Source of the DNA: Aurelia coerulea
Taxonomy: Eukaryota; Cnidaria; Scyphozoa; Semaeostomeae; Ulmaridae
Assembly (NCBI GenBank): GCA_039566865.1
Contig: CM076948.1
Span: forward strand, 25,431,001-25,495,000
Reading direction: 5' to 3'
Length of the DNA stretch: 64,000 bases
Position numbers and translations under genes: made by a program. The notes below the pieces were generated by a model. It searched no databases, had not been told where the DNA came from, and worked only from the letters and a program-made list of their open reading frames with translations. Below, piece by piece: positions 1 to 9,734 of this stretch. Every line of letters starts with the position of its first letter. Position 1 is the first letter of the stretch.

Positions 1-66
1 AAGCTTCACTGGAAACAAAGACTTATGACGGATCATATTTCGTGCTTTCATAACTGCCCCGCCAAT

Positions 67-250
67 AGACCTTTTAGCTATTCTAAAAAAGAGCCTGGAT
101 CGAGCGTTATTTTCATACATTTTTATACGCGAAGTTCGATCAAGTGGCGTTAAAGCCTCTATCACTATTGTGCACATTCGAAAATTCTTCAAAATGTACC
201 AAAATATCGTTCGATTCTGATTTTTATGAGAATAGCTAAAGCTCTATTTT
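67..250. repeat. Inverted-repeat element, diverged copy of the 58240-58582 family
   Basis: Starts with AATAGACCTTTTAGCTATTC and shares GAGCCTGGATCGAGCGTTAT and the CTATCACTATTGTGCA segment with 58264-58380. Its right arm (about 205-250) is degraded. A further partial relative (AGTTCGATTAAGTGGCGTTA) lies at 13625-13650. Non-coding MITE-like repeat. Confidence 0.6.
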
Positions 251-2366
251 GGTTCGGAAATTCACAACATATCAAACACTGAACAATTAGACAGAATTCC
301 GTCCATAAAGAGCTCTTCGTTACTCGAACTTTGTTATAATTTTCGAAATATTTACAGAGGTTACTCGTTACAAGAAGTTGCATGGTTGAAATATTAAAAA
401 TAGGTAGCATCCGATCGAATTTTTTGAGTATATGAAACGCAAATAAAAACATTTCATTGGATCGTTAATTAATTAAGACGTTGAAAAGTCTAATTGTAAA
501 TTCTACGCAAACTTCGAGTGTACCCAGCGTACCATAAAAGTATCCATAAAATATAGAGGGCCTATTCTAGGAATTGGTACGATTTTCCTAAGGCAACGTT
601 CTTATTTGATACATCATTTTACCAGGGGCGCAGTGAGAATTTTGGATTTGGGAGGGTGTAGAAAATAAGTGCCAGAATGTCACTACTTACTTTCAATGCC
701 CGAATTCTCACTAAACAAAATTTTGAATCAAAACATGTGTTCATTTCCAATTTCGTTTTGTTAAAACACCCACACACAATAATAAATGACAAAATACAAA
801 AAACACATTTTCTTCCCAAACGTTTCTCATAATTTCCCCCAAATTGTGCCCGAATCTTAGCTCAAATTAGAAAATAATGGAGTTTCATAGTCCACAACCC
901 CAGTAGCTACACCCCAAAATTTTATGATACACCCTTGGATCAGTACTTACATTCTGCGATGTAGTATCGCATGACTAAAAAAAATTCCCTTGGTCTGAAA
1001 GATTATAGCTACAAAGTGTTTGGAGTATTTTAATCAGTATAATCGAAAATGTTTTCCTAATAGCCAGCCCTTTCTCCTAATCTTTGACTATTTACTTCCG
1101 TAAAAATAAAAACCAAAACCAAAAACTTATCATCATTTTACTCCAAAGGAATTCAAGACCATTAAAATTGTAATGAAAATATCACGTAACAGAATGCTAA
1201 ACAAGACTACAAAATACACCCCTTTGCGAATGGAATAGTTTACAGACAATAGAAATTAATCAGACCATGAGTTTCGAGATTGATATATTCCTGCAGTAGA
1301 AAACACTAGGAACATCTTAAAAATATCTGGGGACCCTGAAAGATGCACAGCTTTCTGGGGACTGTAAGAAGAAAACGAGTGCCTTGAACAACAGGCAGTT
1401 TTGCAGTCGTACCTGCAGAAAGGATATGGTAGAAACGGGCGGAAAGGGACATAAAAAGGGCACGAAGGTACATATAGGGCAGAAAAGGGCATGAAGGTAC
1501 ATATAGTTTCAAGAGCAAAACGCCAACAAAATTTCCCACCATAGATTTTATCGAAGCATTTTGATGAAATCCAAAATTAATATTTGTCTATTCTTTTAAC
1601 ACGCATTGTAAACTGCTGAGACAAGAGACTGCAAAGTACTCTCAAACTCCAGGTACAGACTAATAAGATACAGAATCTAGCGTGTTCGATATCTTCACTG
1701 CAGACCATAACGAAAAGGTGGTTTTTCAAAAGTGTTTCGATCACACAAAAAAACAGGAAATTCTTCGTTTTGCATTTTCAATTCTGAAATTACTTTTGAT
1801 ACCCCTAAATCTAGTACAGCCTATTTCCGATTTGACTCCCAAAAGATAGGATACTTCAAGCAAATGTTTTCAAATTTTACAGCCTTTCATACAGTTGCAA
1901 CTTTCTGGGTGACCGAAGAGAATACTGCAGAGATATCTAATTCCCATTCGGCTCTCTAGCCATACATCTACCAGGCGTAACTGTTTCGCTCAAATCAAGG
2001 GGCATGAGCATGGGCGTAGGAGACAGGGGGCTGGGGGGCTATAGCCCCCCCAACGTCGGAAATTTTTTTGCAAAAATCAGCCATAATCGGGCAGAAATCC
2101 GCCTTAAGTCGGGCAAAATTTTCTAAAACAATGGAATTTTTATCGGGCAGCCCCCCCAAATCTTATCTCCCCTTACGCACATGGGCATGAGAGAGTGCGA
2201 TGTGCGGGCAAACGAGGATGTCTCTATCTAATGATGTATAACTTTACCAGTTGCTAACAGTGCACGTAATGCAATTTCCTTCACTTGACATACAATTCTT
2301 TACAACAGGACAAGTTCCTTTTTGATTACAAAGTCCAACTTTGTAATCTAAGAAGGGGCTTCGATG

Positions 2367-2401
2367 TCAGTCAGTCAGTCAGTCAGTCAGAAAGAAAGAA
2401 A
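2367..2401. repeat. Microsatellite (TCAG)n then (AAAG)n
   Basis: About six TCAG units followed by three GAAA units. Simple repeat with no gene nearby. Confidence 0.9.
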
Positions 2402-4111
2402 CCCACTTCCATCACGCTCGTTATAGCAATTGATTAACTTTTTATCTCTGCTAATTGGCACTGAAATAAAGAAAGCGCACATAAAGCGCATACAAGACAG
2501 AAGTTTCCCGCGATCCTATGGCAAAATTTGACGTCGGCTTATTTCATGTAAGACAGATTGACACCATAAGATGGATAAATCACCAAGATGTTTACCCTGG
2601 CACAACAACAAATTTACCCAGAATTGGCACGTTCTTGACTTCATTAGCAGCTTAATTATATCAAAACAATCGTTTTCTAGAACGAACGCATCATTAGCCA
2701 CTTATTGACAGTATTCATTATGCAAGTCAACTTTATAAGTCAACTTTAGAAGATGATGTAACCGGTGGCCTGCACAGAGGCTAGCATTCGCAGCATCACC
2801 GAGGGTAGAAGGACCTCCCTCCTGCACAGCTACAGATGCAAATGTCATTGAAGTTGAGAGGAAAGGTGCAGAGCCTCAGCAAACAATGGCGCCATTGACT
2901 GGGGGAAGAGGTTATCTGGGTGACTGCTTGTCTTGAATAGATGCCCGCGAATAACAACCACTGAAATGTTTTACAGGGCTCTGCATAAGTAATTTTGCGT
3001 TATCGTAACTTTCACATGACATCCAATTTGAGACAGATGCACCAAAGATTTCATGCACGAACAAAGGCCTCAAATAGGCAAACTAAGGCTAATGAATTTA
3101 GTTTTTTGCGTATCATTCTGATTTCACAAAAAGATAGAAAATTGCCAGTCAGGCAATTCGTTTGATTTTCGATTGAAGGGGGCTTTAGCAGCAACGCTCA
3201 TCTCTCTGATTGTAGCTAAAAACAGCACAAACGATCATTTTGGGTTATGAAGAAATCAATATTCAGATATTCTTATGCTTGCTTAGCTCAGGACAGACTT
3301 TGTAATCATCCAAAAGGATCTTATGTTTTATCTTTAGGAAATGAACTGTTCATAGCACTGCTAACTTACTGTCATGATTAGTCATGTATCAGCTGAGTTA
3401 TAAGGTCATTCCTCATTTCTCACATTGCTCAATCATGAGGTAAGTCACCTACACGTAATAATTCGTTTATCAAAATCAGTCGTAATGCGTCTGGGAAGTT
3501 GTTGACAAAAACGCTTTAAAAAGGACTGAAATTTCGTCCATTTTTACAACCTGGTCAAATCCTTTGCCATTTTCCAAACTGGTCAAATCCTACCGAGTCA
3601 AAGCGTACGAGATTGCTGTTATGACAAGAATTTCTAGCTGGTTTCTGGGATTTCTCCAAATCAAGAAGGATTTCCGTTAGAAATGTATGAGATTTCTATT
3701 GAGTGATATCCCCCTGGCTAGAAACACCACTATCGTGCCAAGTTCATTGTGCCTGTAGGAGGGGTGGAGGCAGGGGCGGGGGTAAAAATAGCCACTTGTA
3801 TAGAAGGTATAAAGAGCTACAGTATCACACACAAAACATGGTGTCTCCAATTTCTAAAAGCTGTATGCCCCGAATATGCAAAAATCCACAAATGAAATTC
3901 TGTGTTGTGCTAAATAAATTACAATTCTTGCGTACGGAGAGAGCCATTTCAGCTAAAATGATGAAATATCGAAGAAATATTCAGCATGTCTGGTAAACTG
4001 ACCTCTTTCAAGAAGCACCTCGAAAAATGTCCATTCTCTTTGTTTGAACAACAAATGACCAACATGAGGGGTTTCAATATATCTTGAGACGCCATGGTTG
4101 TTTCACTGGAG

Positions 4112-4203
4112 TTACGACGTGGTGTTGTTGGTGTTCTGGCCTTGTTGGTCCGGGTCTGTTAACGCTGCATCAGCTAAGGCTTGGAATTTGTATGTGAGTT
4201 TAT
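4112..4203 (-). CDS. SLC7 constant exon 10: C-terminal cytosolic tail and stop
   Basis: The acceptor (TTTTATTCCAG) lies just above 4203. Two bases complete a split Asp codon, followed by 29 residues (KLTYKFQALADAALTDPD..., ending NTNNTTS) and TAA at 4114-4112. The exon follows TM12, where SLC7 light chains carry a short amphipathic cytosolic helix of the type seen in xCT and LAT1. The phase matches exon 9 exactly, and the summed reading frame of all modules closes here. No clear AATAAA was seen on the minus strand just downstream. Confidence 0.85.
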
Positions 4204-4559
4204 CTGGAATAAAATAAAAAATTCATTCGATCCAACCGATGTTTAAAACAGCCCTCTATTTTTAAGAGCTAAAACGTCGTAGGCATTCAACCTGTGGGCT
4301 TAGCAAATGTTTTGCTGAAAGTAAACATTATGATCGATTCGAAATTCAACCCGTTACGATCATTCAGAAGTTGATAAAATAAAAATTTAGGAATCAAAAA
4401 AGCGACCTCGCAAAATCCATCAAGTGACTAAATTGACTGCTTCTTCGCGTGACCATAGCTCGCTTTCTCGAAAAACATTTTTCATTTGGCAGAAATTTAG
4501 TTTGGAAAACATCCGCTTAAAGAGAAATGTTTCACAGTTAAAAATTTACCACGAAAATG

Positions 4560-4740
4560 TTGTGGCACAGTGGTGTAATCCTTTGAAATTGCAGCCAGGA
4601 CAGTTAGGCGGACAGGGTTCGATCCCAGGTAGAGCCCTAACACTTGGGCGTCATGACAAGGGTTGAGGACTCGATTAGGCCTATTCTACTTCTGCGATCT
4701 CAGCGCTTGGCGCTAAAAACCGCAACTTCGCCTTCATATT
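4560..4740 (+). repeat. tRNA-derived SINE (candidate)
   Basis: A tRNA-like head: an A-box-like TGGCACAGTGGT near 4563 and a canonical B box GGTTCGATCCC near 4616. The expected spacing is there, but the head does not fold into an obvious functional tRNA. The body (CACTTGGGCG ... CTTGGCGCTAAAAACCGC) and a T-rich end follow. It lies in intron 9, antisense to the SLC7 gene. It could be a tRNA pseudogene if no other copies exist. Confidence 0.6.
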
Positions 4741-4757
4741 TGATTGTATAGAGAAAC

Positions 4758-5123
4758 CAAGGGTGTTAGGACACGAACGTGTTGATTACATATTTATTTA
4801 CCTTGTTTTGATCCTTGTCTGGATTTCTTGTCTTCTTTGCTTCTCTGTTTCGTCTTCAACTGATGTGTGCAACTGAACGGTTTATTAGGCCCAAATGCCT
4901 CGTGCTATTTATATATCTTCCTTGTATTCCTGTGTCTTAGTGCGCCCTCGCAGACAAGGAAGATATATTCAAATAACACGAGGCATTTGGGCCTAATAAA
5001 CCGTTCAGTTGCACACACCAGTTAAAGACGAAACAGAGAAGCAAAGAAGACAAAAAATCAAGACAAGGATCAAGACAAGGTAAATAAATATGTAATCAAC
5101 ACGTTCGTGTCCTAACACCCTTG
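4758..5123. mobile_element. 366-bp near-perfect palindromic element with 7-bp target duplication
   Basis: Starts CAAGGGTGTTAGGACACG and ends with its reverse complement. The arms (about 170 bp each) match almost throughout, leaving a small loop near 4930-4960. GAGAAAC flanks both sides (4751-4757 and 5124-5130). No coding capacity. It is inserted in intron 9, ending 30 bp from the exon 9 donor. Confidence 0.85.
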
Positions 5124-5153
5124 GAGAAACTTGCGAAAAAGTGCATAACTTAC

Positions 5154-5337
5154 CAATGAAACTATTGCAGCCTTGCACATACTGTAGGACATCCAATTTA
5201 ACGAATACGAAGTACATAGGGATACCAAGTAAGATGAACGCCAAACAATATAGAGATTCCAGAGGGTAATCGTAGAAGGGTGCAATAACTAAATAAATTG
5301 ATGCCAGCAGAACAATTACTGGAATTCCAATGAATAC
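5154..5337 (-). CDS. SLC7 constant exon 9: TM11-TM12
   Basis: 184 nt from acceptor ATCTAG to donor G|GTAAGT. It encodes two hydrophobic helices: one starting VFIGIPVIVLLASIYLVIAP (TM11) and one around LESLYCLAFILLGIPMYFVF (TM12), then KLDVLQYVQGC leading to the cytosolic tail. The order P-loop, TM11, LGIPMYF, TM12 is the standard end of SLC7 light chains. A near-perfect palindromic element ends 30 bp beyond the donor, inside intron 9. Confidence 0.92.
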
Positions 5338-6096
5338 CTAGATAAAAAAAAATCAGTTTGTTAAGCAAATGAAACCCTTGAATGCTCGCACTTTGTTTTG
5401 AAACTGCTACACAACTAAATCAGCTAACGATGAATGAAAATAACGAGCAACAAGGCCAGGCAGCGAATAACACTTGCCAGGGTATAAACTGAACCACTCG
5501 TAAGTCAGTTTGAGCAAAGTTATTGTTGATTAACTCGCTGAAAAATGTTCTGAGATCCGAAGGAACTGCATACCACAGCTAGCAGTGTATCTATCAAGAA
5601 CGAGGGTCGAGCATTTGTTATCCTTCTCAAAGTTTACGAGCTTTGGACGCTCGATCCAAACCTCTTTTCTAGCAAGTAAAGGAAGCTGATTTGCATCCAG
5701 AAAGTCAAATCACTGTACACATGCCCGACAAGTGCACATGCCGGACAAGTACACCTGCCGGGCATTGGCCAAAATAGATGGAGTAATCATGGGTAGTAGG
5801 ACGCCCGATGTGTACTTACATTGACTTCATAATGAGAGTGATTTCCTTCTATAACAGTGTCTTTTTCTGTTTCCTATTCTTCAACAACCGTTTGAGCTCA
5901 ATGATGAGCCTAACTGTATTTTACCCGCCATTTTGAGAGTTTGTTAGTAATGTGACTTCAACGGAGGAGGATATCTCCTCCGCAGAATTATAAAAATACT
6001 CCTCCGCAGATACATATTAGTCCCAGCGCTCCTCTATAGAAGCACACCAGCAGTGTCTAACTACCCATGGAGTAATTAGATAATTATGACTAGCAA

Positions 6097-7947
6097 AGCA
6101 TAAGGCTCAAATCTTTCAAATCTTTAAAAAGGTGGGTGTAAAATTCTATTCCATTTTTCTTTTAATTGAATGGCTCAGTGGCGGCTGGCAGCGGTACCAG
6201 CGGTACCAGTCTAGTACCACTTTATTTTGAAAGCTTGAAATTTATTTTAATGGTCTTATATTCTAATATTTCAAAACTAGAAACAAATTGAATTGACCAA
6301 GAAAACAAACAGAAGGAAGAGCGGCAGAGCACTCTAGAGCCAATATATCACCATCTGACCCTCCTTTGTTTTATTCCTTGTTGAATGAGCAGTATTGAAT
6401 AAGTCCTTTATGTACTCCATGGTACCAGACATCGTTCATCCAGTACTGTAGAAAGCAGTCCTATTGTGGTTTGTGACTCGTCATGACGTAAAGCTCTTTG
6501 TGTACCCACAAGCCCAACAATAGTAAATTCGTCCGCAGTACTAGATTCCTATTTCTGGTAATACTGCATGGCCGCCAAAATAACACATCCAAACAAGATT
6601 ACGAAATCGACCCCGCAGTCTTTTCAGCAGTATCAAATCACAATGGTCAAACTTTGCTGTTTTATTGAATGATACTGAGATATTCAAAAGTACATCAAAA
6701 AGCTTTTAGGCCTGTTTTCTATTTAGCTGTCTAAGGATTCTGCAGAAAATGAATCGTGTCGCAGGAATTGGCTACCATTTTTCCTGGATACGTGGCGAAG
6801 ACTTAGATTTTTCTTCATTAACTGAAGGGAAAAACAACAATTGGCAGCTGTTTTCCTACTCCCATACATTACTGGTGCAAGTGGAACCATTCAAATCGTT
6901 CTGTATGTAAACATGCAATTTTGTGCACACCACAAATGGAACAAGAAACCCACGTTACTAGAATTTCATTTCTAGTACTTGCGTGAACTGCGGCCAACCA
7001 GTGGTGGACTTGGTGCCGCAAGTGATTAACTTTCTAAATGTATTGCTTACGTGCCTCTTAAGTGGCCGCAGCCAATGATCGACATGACTCACTGCATTTC
7101 GGTGGAACGGTCTTAGCCTAGCAATGCAACCAGCACCGTTTGAAAAGATTTTCAGAAAATGAATTCATCAAAAGTAAGTAGCATGGTTTGCAAAAAAGAA
7201 GTATTCTATAATGTCCAGATAAATAGCGTTTTGCAGTTTCATCAATAAAATTTTATGCTTTCTCTGCTATGTTTGACTTAGAAATCTCCCTACACAACTT
7301 TCTCAAAAATCTATTGGGGAAAGCATTTATCTTGCAATTTAGAGACAATCCACGAAGAAATTTGCTTTAAAATGCAAAGCTTTCCAGGGGCTTCGCCCCT
7401 GGACCCCAATGGGGGGCTCACAGCGCCCCCCATACCCCCAGCTGGTCACGAGACAAAAATTTGTTCGCTTCGCTCACAAATTTTTGTTTTTCTAGTACCA
7501 TCTTATTTTTCGTGCCAGCCGCCACTGGAATGGCTTGAAAGGAACTTGTAGTACTTTGCTGTAAATCTGCCGTGGAAATTTTTTGATATCTTGATTTTTC
7601 TTAAATTGCCGGCAATTAAAGGATTTTTGAAAAGATTGATGGAAAATTTTGAAAATATTTAAATCCTCGTAAATTCTAAACGAAAGGAGGAAAAATGATA
7701 AAACCTCCAAGAAAACCATAGTTTATGAAGGCCTACAGGTATCATTTCTGGTTTAGGATTTAGAAATGTGATGACGTCATAGCCTCAAATTTAATGAATG
7801 CCGCAATTTTGAAACCAACCAAGATATCAATAAATTGCCACGGCAGATTTACAGTAAAAAACGCAAAGTTCCTTCCAAGCCATTTAATTCGAATGGAACC
7901 GTAATAGAATTTTACACCGACCTCTTTAGAGATTTGAGCCCTATGTT
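6097..7947. mobile_element. MULE-like MITE (AGCATAGG family), copy 1, split by a nested hAT element
   Basis: Left end AGCATAAGGCTCAAATCTTT and right end its reverse complement (AGATTTGAGCCCTATG). The 9-bp flanks GACTAGCAA (6088-6096) and GACAAGCAA (7948-7956) differ at one base. Without the nested insertion the element is about 490 bp, like copies at 14195, 36882 and 62301. The 9-bp duplication suggests a Mutator-like family. Confidence 0.75.
6176..7527. mobile_element. Non-autonomous hAT-type element, 1352 bp, with perfect 8-bp target duplication
   Basis: Terminal inverted repeats CAGTGGCGGCTGGCA / TGCCAGCCGCCACTG, with GAATGGCT duplicated at 6168-6175 and 7528-7535. An 8-bp duplication and CAGTG termini are diagnostic of hAT elements. 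No transposase frame is visible. It carries a GC-rich segment near 7385-7450 (GGCTTCGCCCCTGGACCCC). Nested in the MULE-like MITE. Confidence 0.88.
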
Positions 7948-7967
7948 GACAAGCAAAACAGACTTAC

Positions 7968-8123
7968 TTTGTATGGCCTCTCTAAATCAGGTTTGCTGTA
8001 TCTAAGCCAAAGAAGTGCGGCAACTGTAGTTCCATAAAATGTCCATGCAGCGAAAGAAAAGTAATTAATGAGAGTTTCGAAATTACTGGAATCCGGAATT
8101 AACATGATCCAAGCGATGATACA
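7968..8123 (-). CDS. SLC7 constant exon 8: TM9-TM10
   Basis: 156 nt, 52 whole codons, acceptor TTTTTCAG and donor GTAAGT. It starts CIIAWIMLIPDSSNFETLIN and ends LLWLRYSKPDLERPYK. The Asn-Phe-Ser-Phe-Ala-Trp segment (TM10) and the closing RYxxPDxxRPYK motif before TM11 are hallmarks of LAT/xCT light chains. The exon is flanked by repeat-rich introns. Confidence 0.93.
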
Positions 8124-8974
8124 CTGAAAAAGAAATGCAAAAAATTTAGATGAAATAAAATATTGCTTTAATGTAATCAGTAAAGGAAACTGGTCTTAAG
8201 ACATGATTTGAGTCCAGTTTTGGAGTTATCCCATTCAATGGAAAGCGTTGTGAATACAGATTGTGTTATCTTGCCCTGGTCGAAGGGCAAATCCACTCTA
8301 AAACTAGGGTACGGAATTTCAGGATTTTAAAATTAGTTGAAGGAGCAAAGTAGAGGAAATCTATAAAAAGGACACAGAAACGCCTACGCACGTCATTGCT
8401 CCCCTAGTGAAAAGATATGCATGCACGTGTCGAAATCGTCGAATACAATAGGCTAATTTTAGACCAGCATGTGCAGCTTTTGAGTTAGCTACTTATCTCC
8501 GTCAATTAACTTTAAAAGTCTCTCAGATTTTTCAAAGATTTTTGAGATCTTTCCTGAGATTTCCAGGGTTTTTTTGTAAGATTTCTAAGACTTCTTTAGA
8601 TTTTCGTTTAAAATTTTGATTTTTTTTAATTTTTTCAAATTTTTTCGAGATTTTGCAACAATTTGCAACATTTTAGAGGATTTGAATGATTTTTGAGACT
8701 TTAAAATAATTTTCGAAAGGGCATTTTGAGAATTTGTATCATCTTTTGGGGGAGATTTCAAAATTTTCTTGAGATTTCTAAATAGTTTAGGACTTTAATT
8801 GGGATTTCTAAGATTTCGTGAAGATTTATGAGATTTGCAAGATTTTTTGTTAATATTATTTCTACTATATTATTGCTTAGATATAAGGGAGCAGTGACCT
8901 TTCAAAACGGGATTATTTTATATCATTTTTCTTTTAGTTACCCGGTGGAACATTTGCAAAAATAAATTACTTAC
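8124..8974 (-). other. SLC7 intron 7
   Basis: 851 bp. About 8515-8860 is a degenerate short-period repeat of GATTTYTAAGATTT-like units; the rest is featureless. Confidence 0.75.
8515..8860. repeat. Degenerate ~10-12-bp quasi-repeat (GAGATTTYTAAGATTT)
   Basis: Repeated AGATTTnnnnGATTT blocks with irregular spacing. The same style recurs at 25615-25790. Low-complexity, no coding signal. Confidence 0.6.
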
Positions 8975-9071
8975 TGTAAAAATTAGAGCTGGTAAAGGAG
9001 TGTGTCTTTTTCTATGAATCATAGCCAGCATCTTTGGCATATGACCTTCCCTGGCAGATACGTACACTAAC
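8975..9071 (-). CDS. SLC7 constant exon 7: cytosolic loop with SAREGHMPK motif
   Basis: 97 nt, acceptor CCTTACAG and donor A|GTAAGT. It completes a split Arg, then reads [20 protein letters not shown] and [12 protein letters not shown]. This is the conserved intracellular loop after TM8 and the start of TM9 (family consensus: ASREGHLP, then HTPLPA). A hAT MITE lies only 27 bp upstream of the exon, so the intron 3' end is crowded (see findings). Confidence 0.94.
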
Positions 9072-9098
9072 CTGTAAGGAAAATAACACAATGGTCAG

Positions 9099-9488
9099 CA
9101 GGGCATGAAAAAATATTTTCCTTCCTGCGACCGGAGAGAAATCATACTTAAATTTCCTGCGACCGGAGAGAAAAAATACTTAAATTTCCTGCGACCGGAG
9201 AGAAATCATACTTAAATTTCCAGAAAGTTTTATGATTGTGTTCAGTTGATTTCTTTACTGATGTCATATTTGTTGTTATAAACTGCAAATAAAACTGGTA
9301 AATGAGAAGCAATCCAGATCAGTTAATTTTGCTTGAATTCATACATTACCCTTTCCATTTTTACCAACAAATCAGCATCAGAGCATGAATGTATAGGTTA
9401 TATTTTGAACAATTTCCTGCAGGATATTATGCATGGGAAATTTCCTGCAACCGCCCGGTCGCATGGTCGGGTGGGTTTTCATGCCCTG
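9099..9488. mobile_element. hAT-type MITE, 390 bp, with 8-bp target duplication and an internal minisatellite
   Basis: Ends CAGGGCATGAAAA / TTTTCATGCCCTG, flanked by perfect ATGGTCAG copies (9091-9098, 9489-9496). Inside is a three-fold ~33-bp repeat (CCTGCGACCGGAGAGAAAT..., 9125-9222), whose motif recurs inverted near 9420-9460. It sits in intron 6, 27 bp from exon 7. Confidence 0.9.
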
Positions 9489-9734
9489 ATGGTCAGTTCT
9501 CAAACTCGAAATGGTTGCTGAAAGGTTCTATCTAGAGAGCAGCGATTCATGTATGTTGTTCCCGTGCCTCATCATGTTGCACAACAAATCGTCAAAGGCG
9601 AGAGAAAAGAACAAGATTTACTTACGAGAAACTCATTCCAAAAATCACGAGTAAATGTCAAAACTACATTGAGGCCCAACCAAAACTAAGAACTAAAAAT
9701 TTTACGAATTCATGGCACAGAATTGGCACTATAA

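Larger units (their letters stand above)
1..4111. other. Region beyond the SLC7 3' end: no gene recognised
   Basis: Sequence downstream of the SLC7 stop. A repeat shared with 58240-58582 starts at about 50. A pair of ~32-bp direct repeats lies at about 1440-1505 (GGGCA-GAAGGTACATATAG). A G/C-run repeat with GGGCGTAGGAG occupies about 2005-2190, and (TCAG)n is at 2367-2390. The longest open frames are short and show no family motif. I see no other gene. Confidence 0.5.
4204..5153 (-). other. SLC7 intron 9
   Basis: 950 bp holding the SINE and the 366-bp palindrome. The remainder (4204-4559) shows nothing recognisable. Confidence 0.8.
5338..7967 (-). other. SLC7 intron 8
   Basis: 2.6 kb. 5338-6087 has no recognisable element apart from a short repeat of ATGCCCGACAAGTGCAC-like units near 5720-5765. 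The remainder is a MULE-like MITE split by a hAT-like element. Confidence 0.8.

Noticed and set aside
1732..1959. Plus-strand frame containing WVTEENTAE, similar to the SLC7 VTEE motif
   Set aside because: The neighbouring residues do not fit SLC7, the strand is wrong, and no splice context matches; chance.
4560..4640. Functional tRNA gene
   Set aside because: A and B boxes are present but no proper cloverleaf or acceptor stem; treated as a SINE head.
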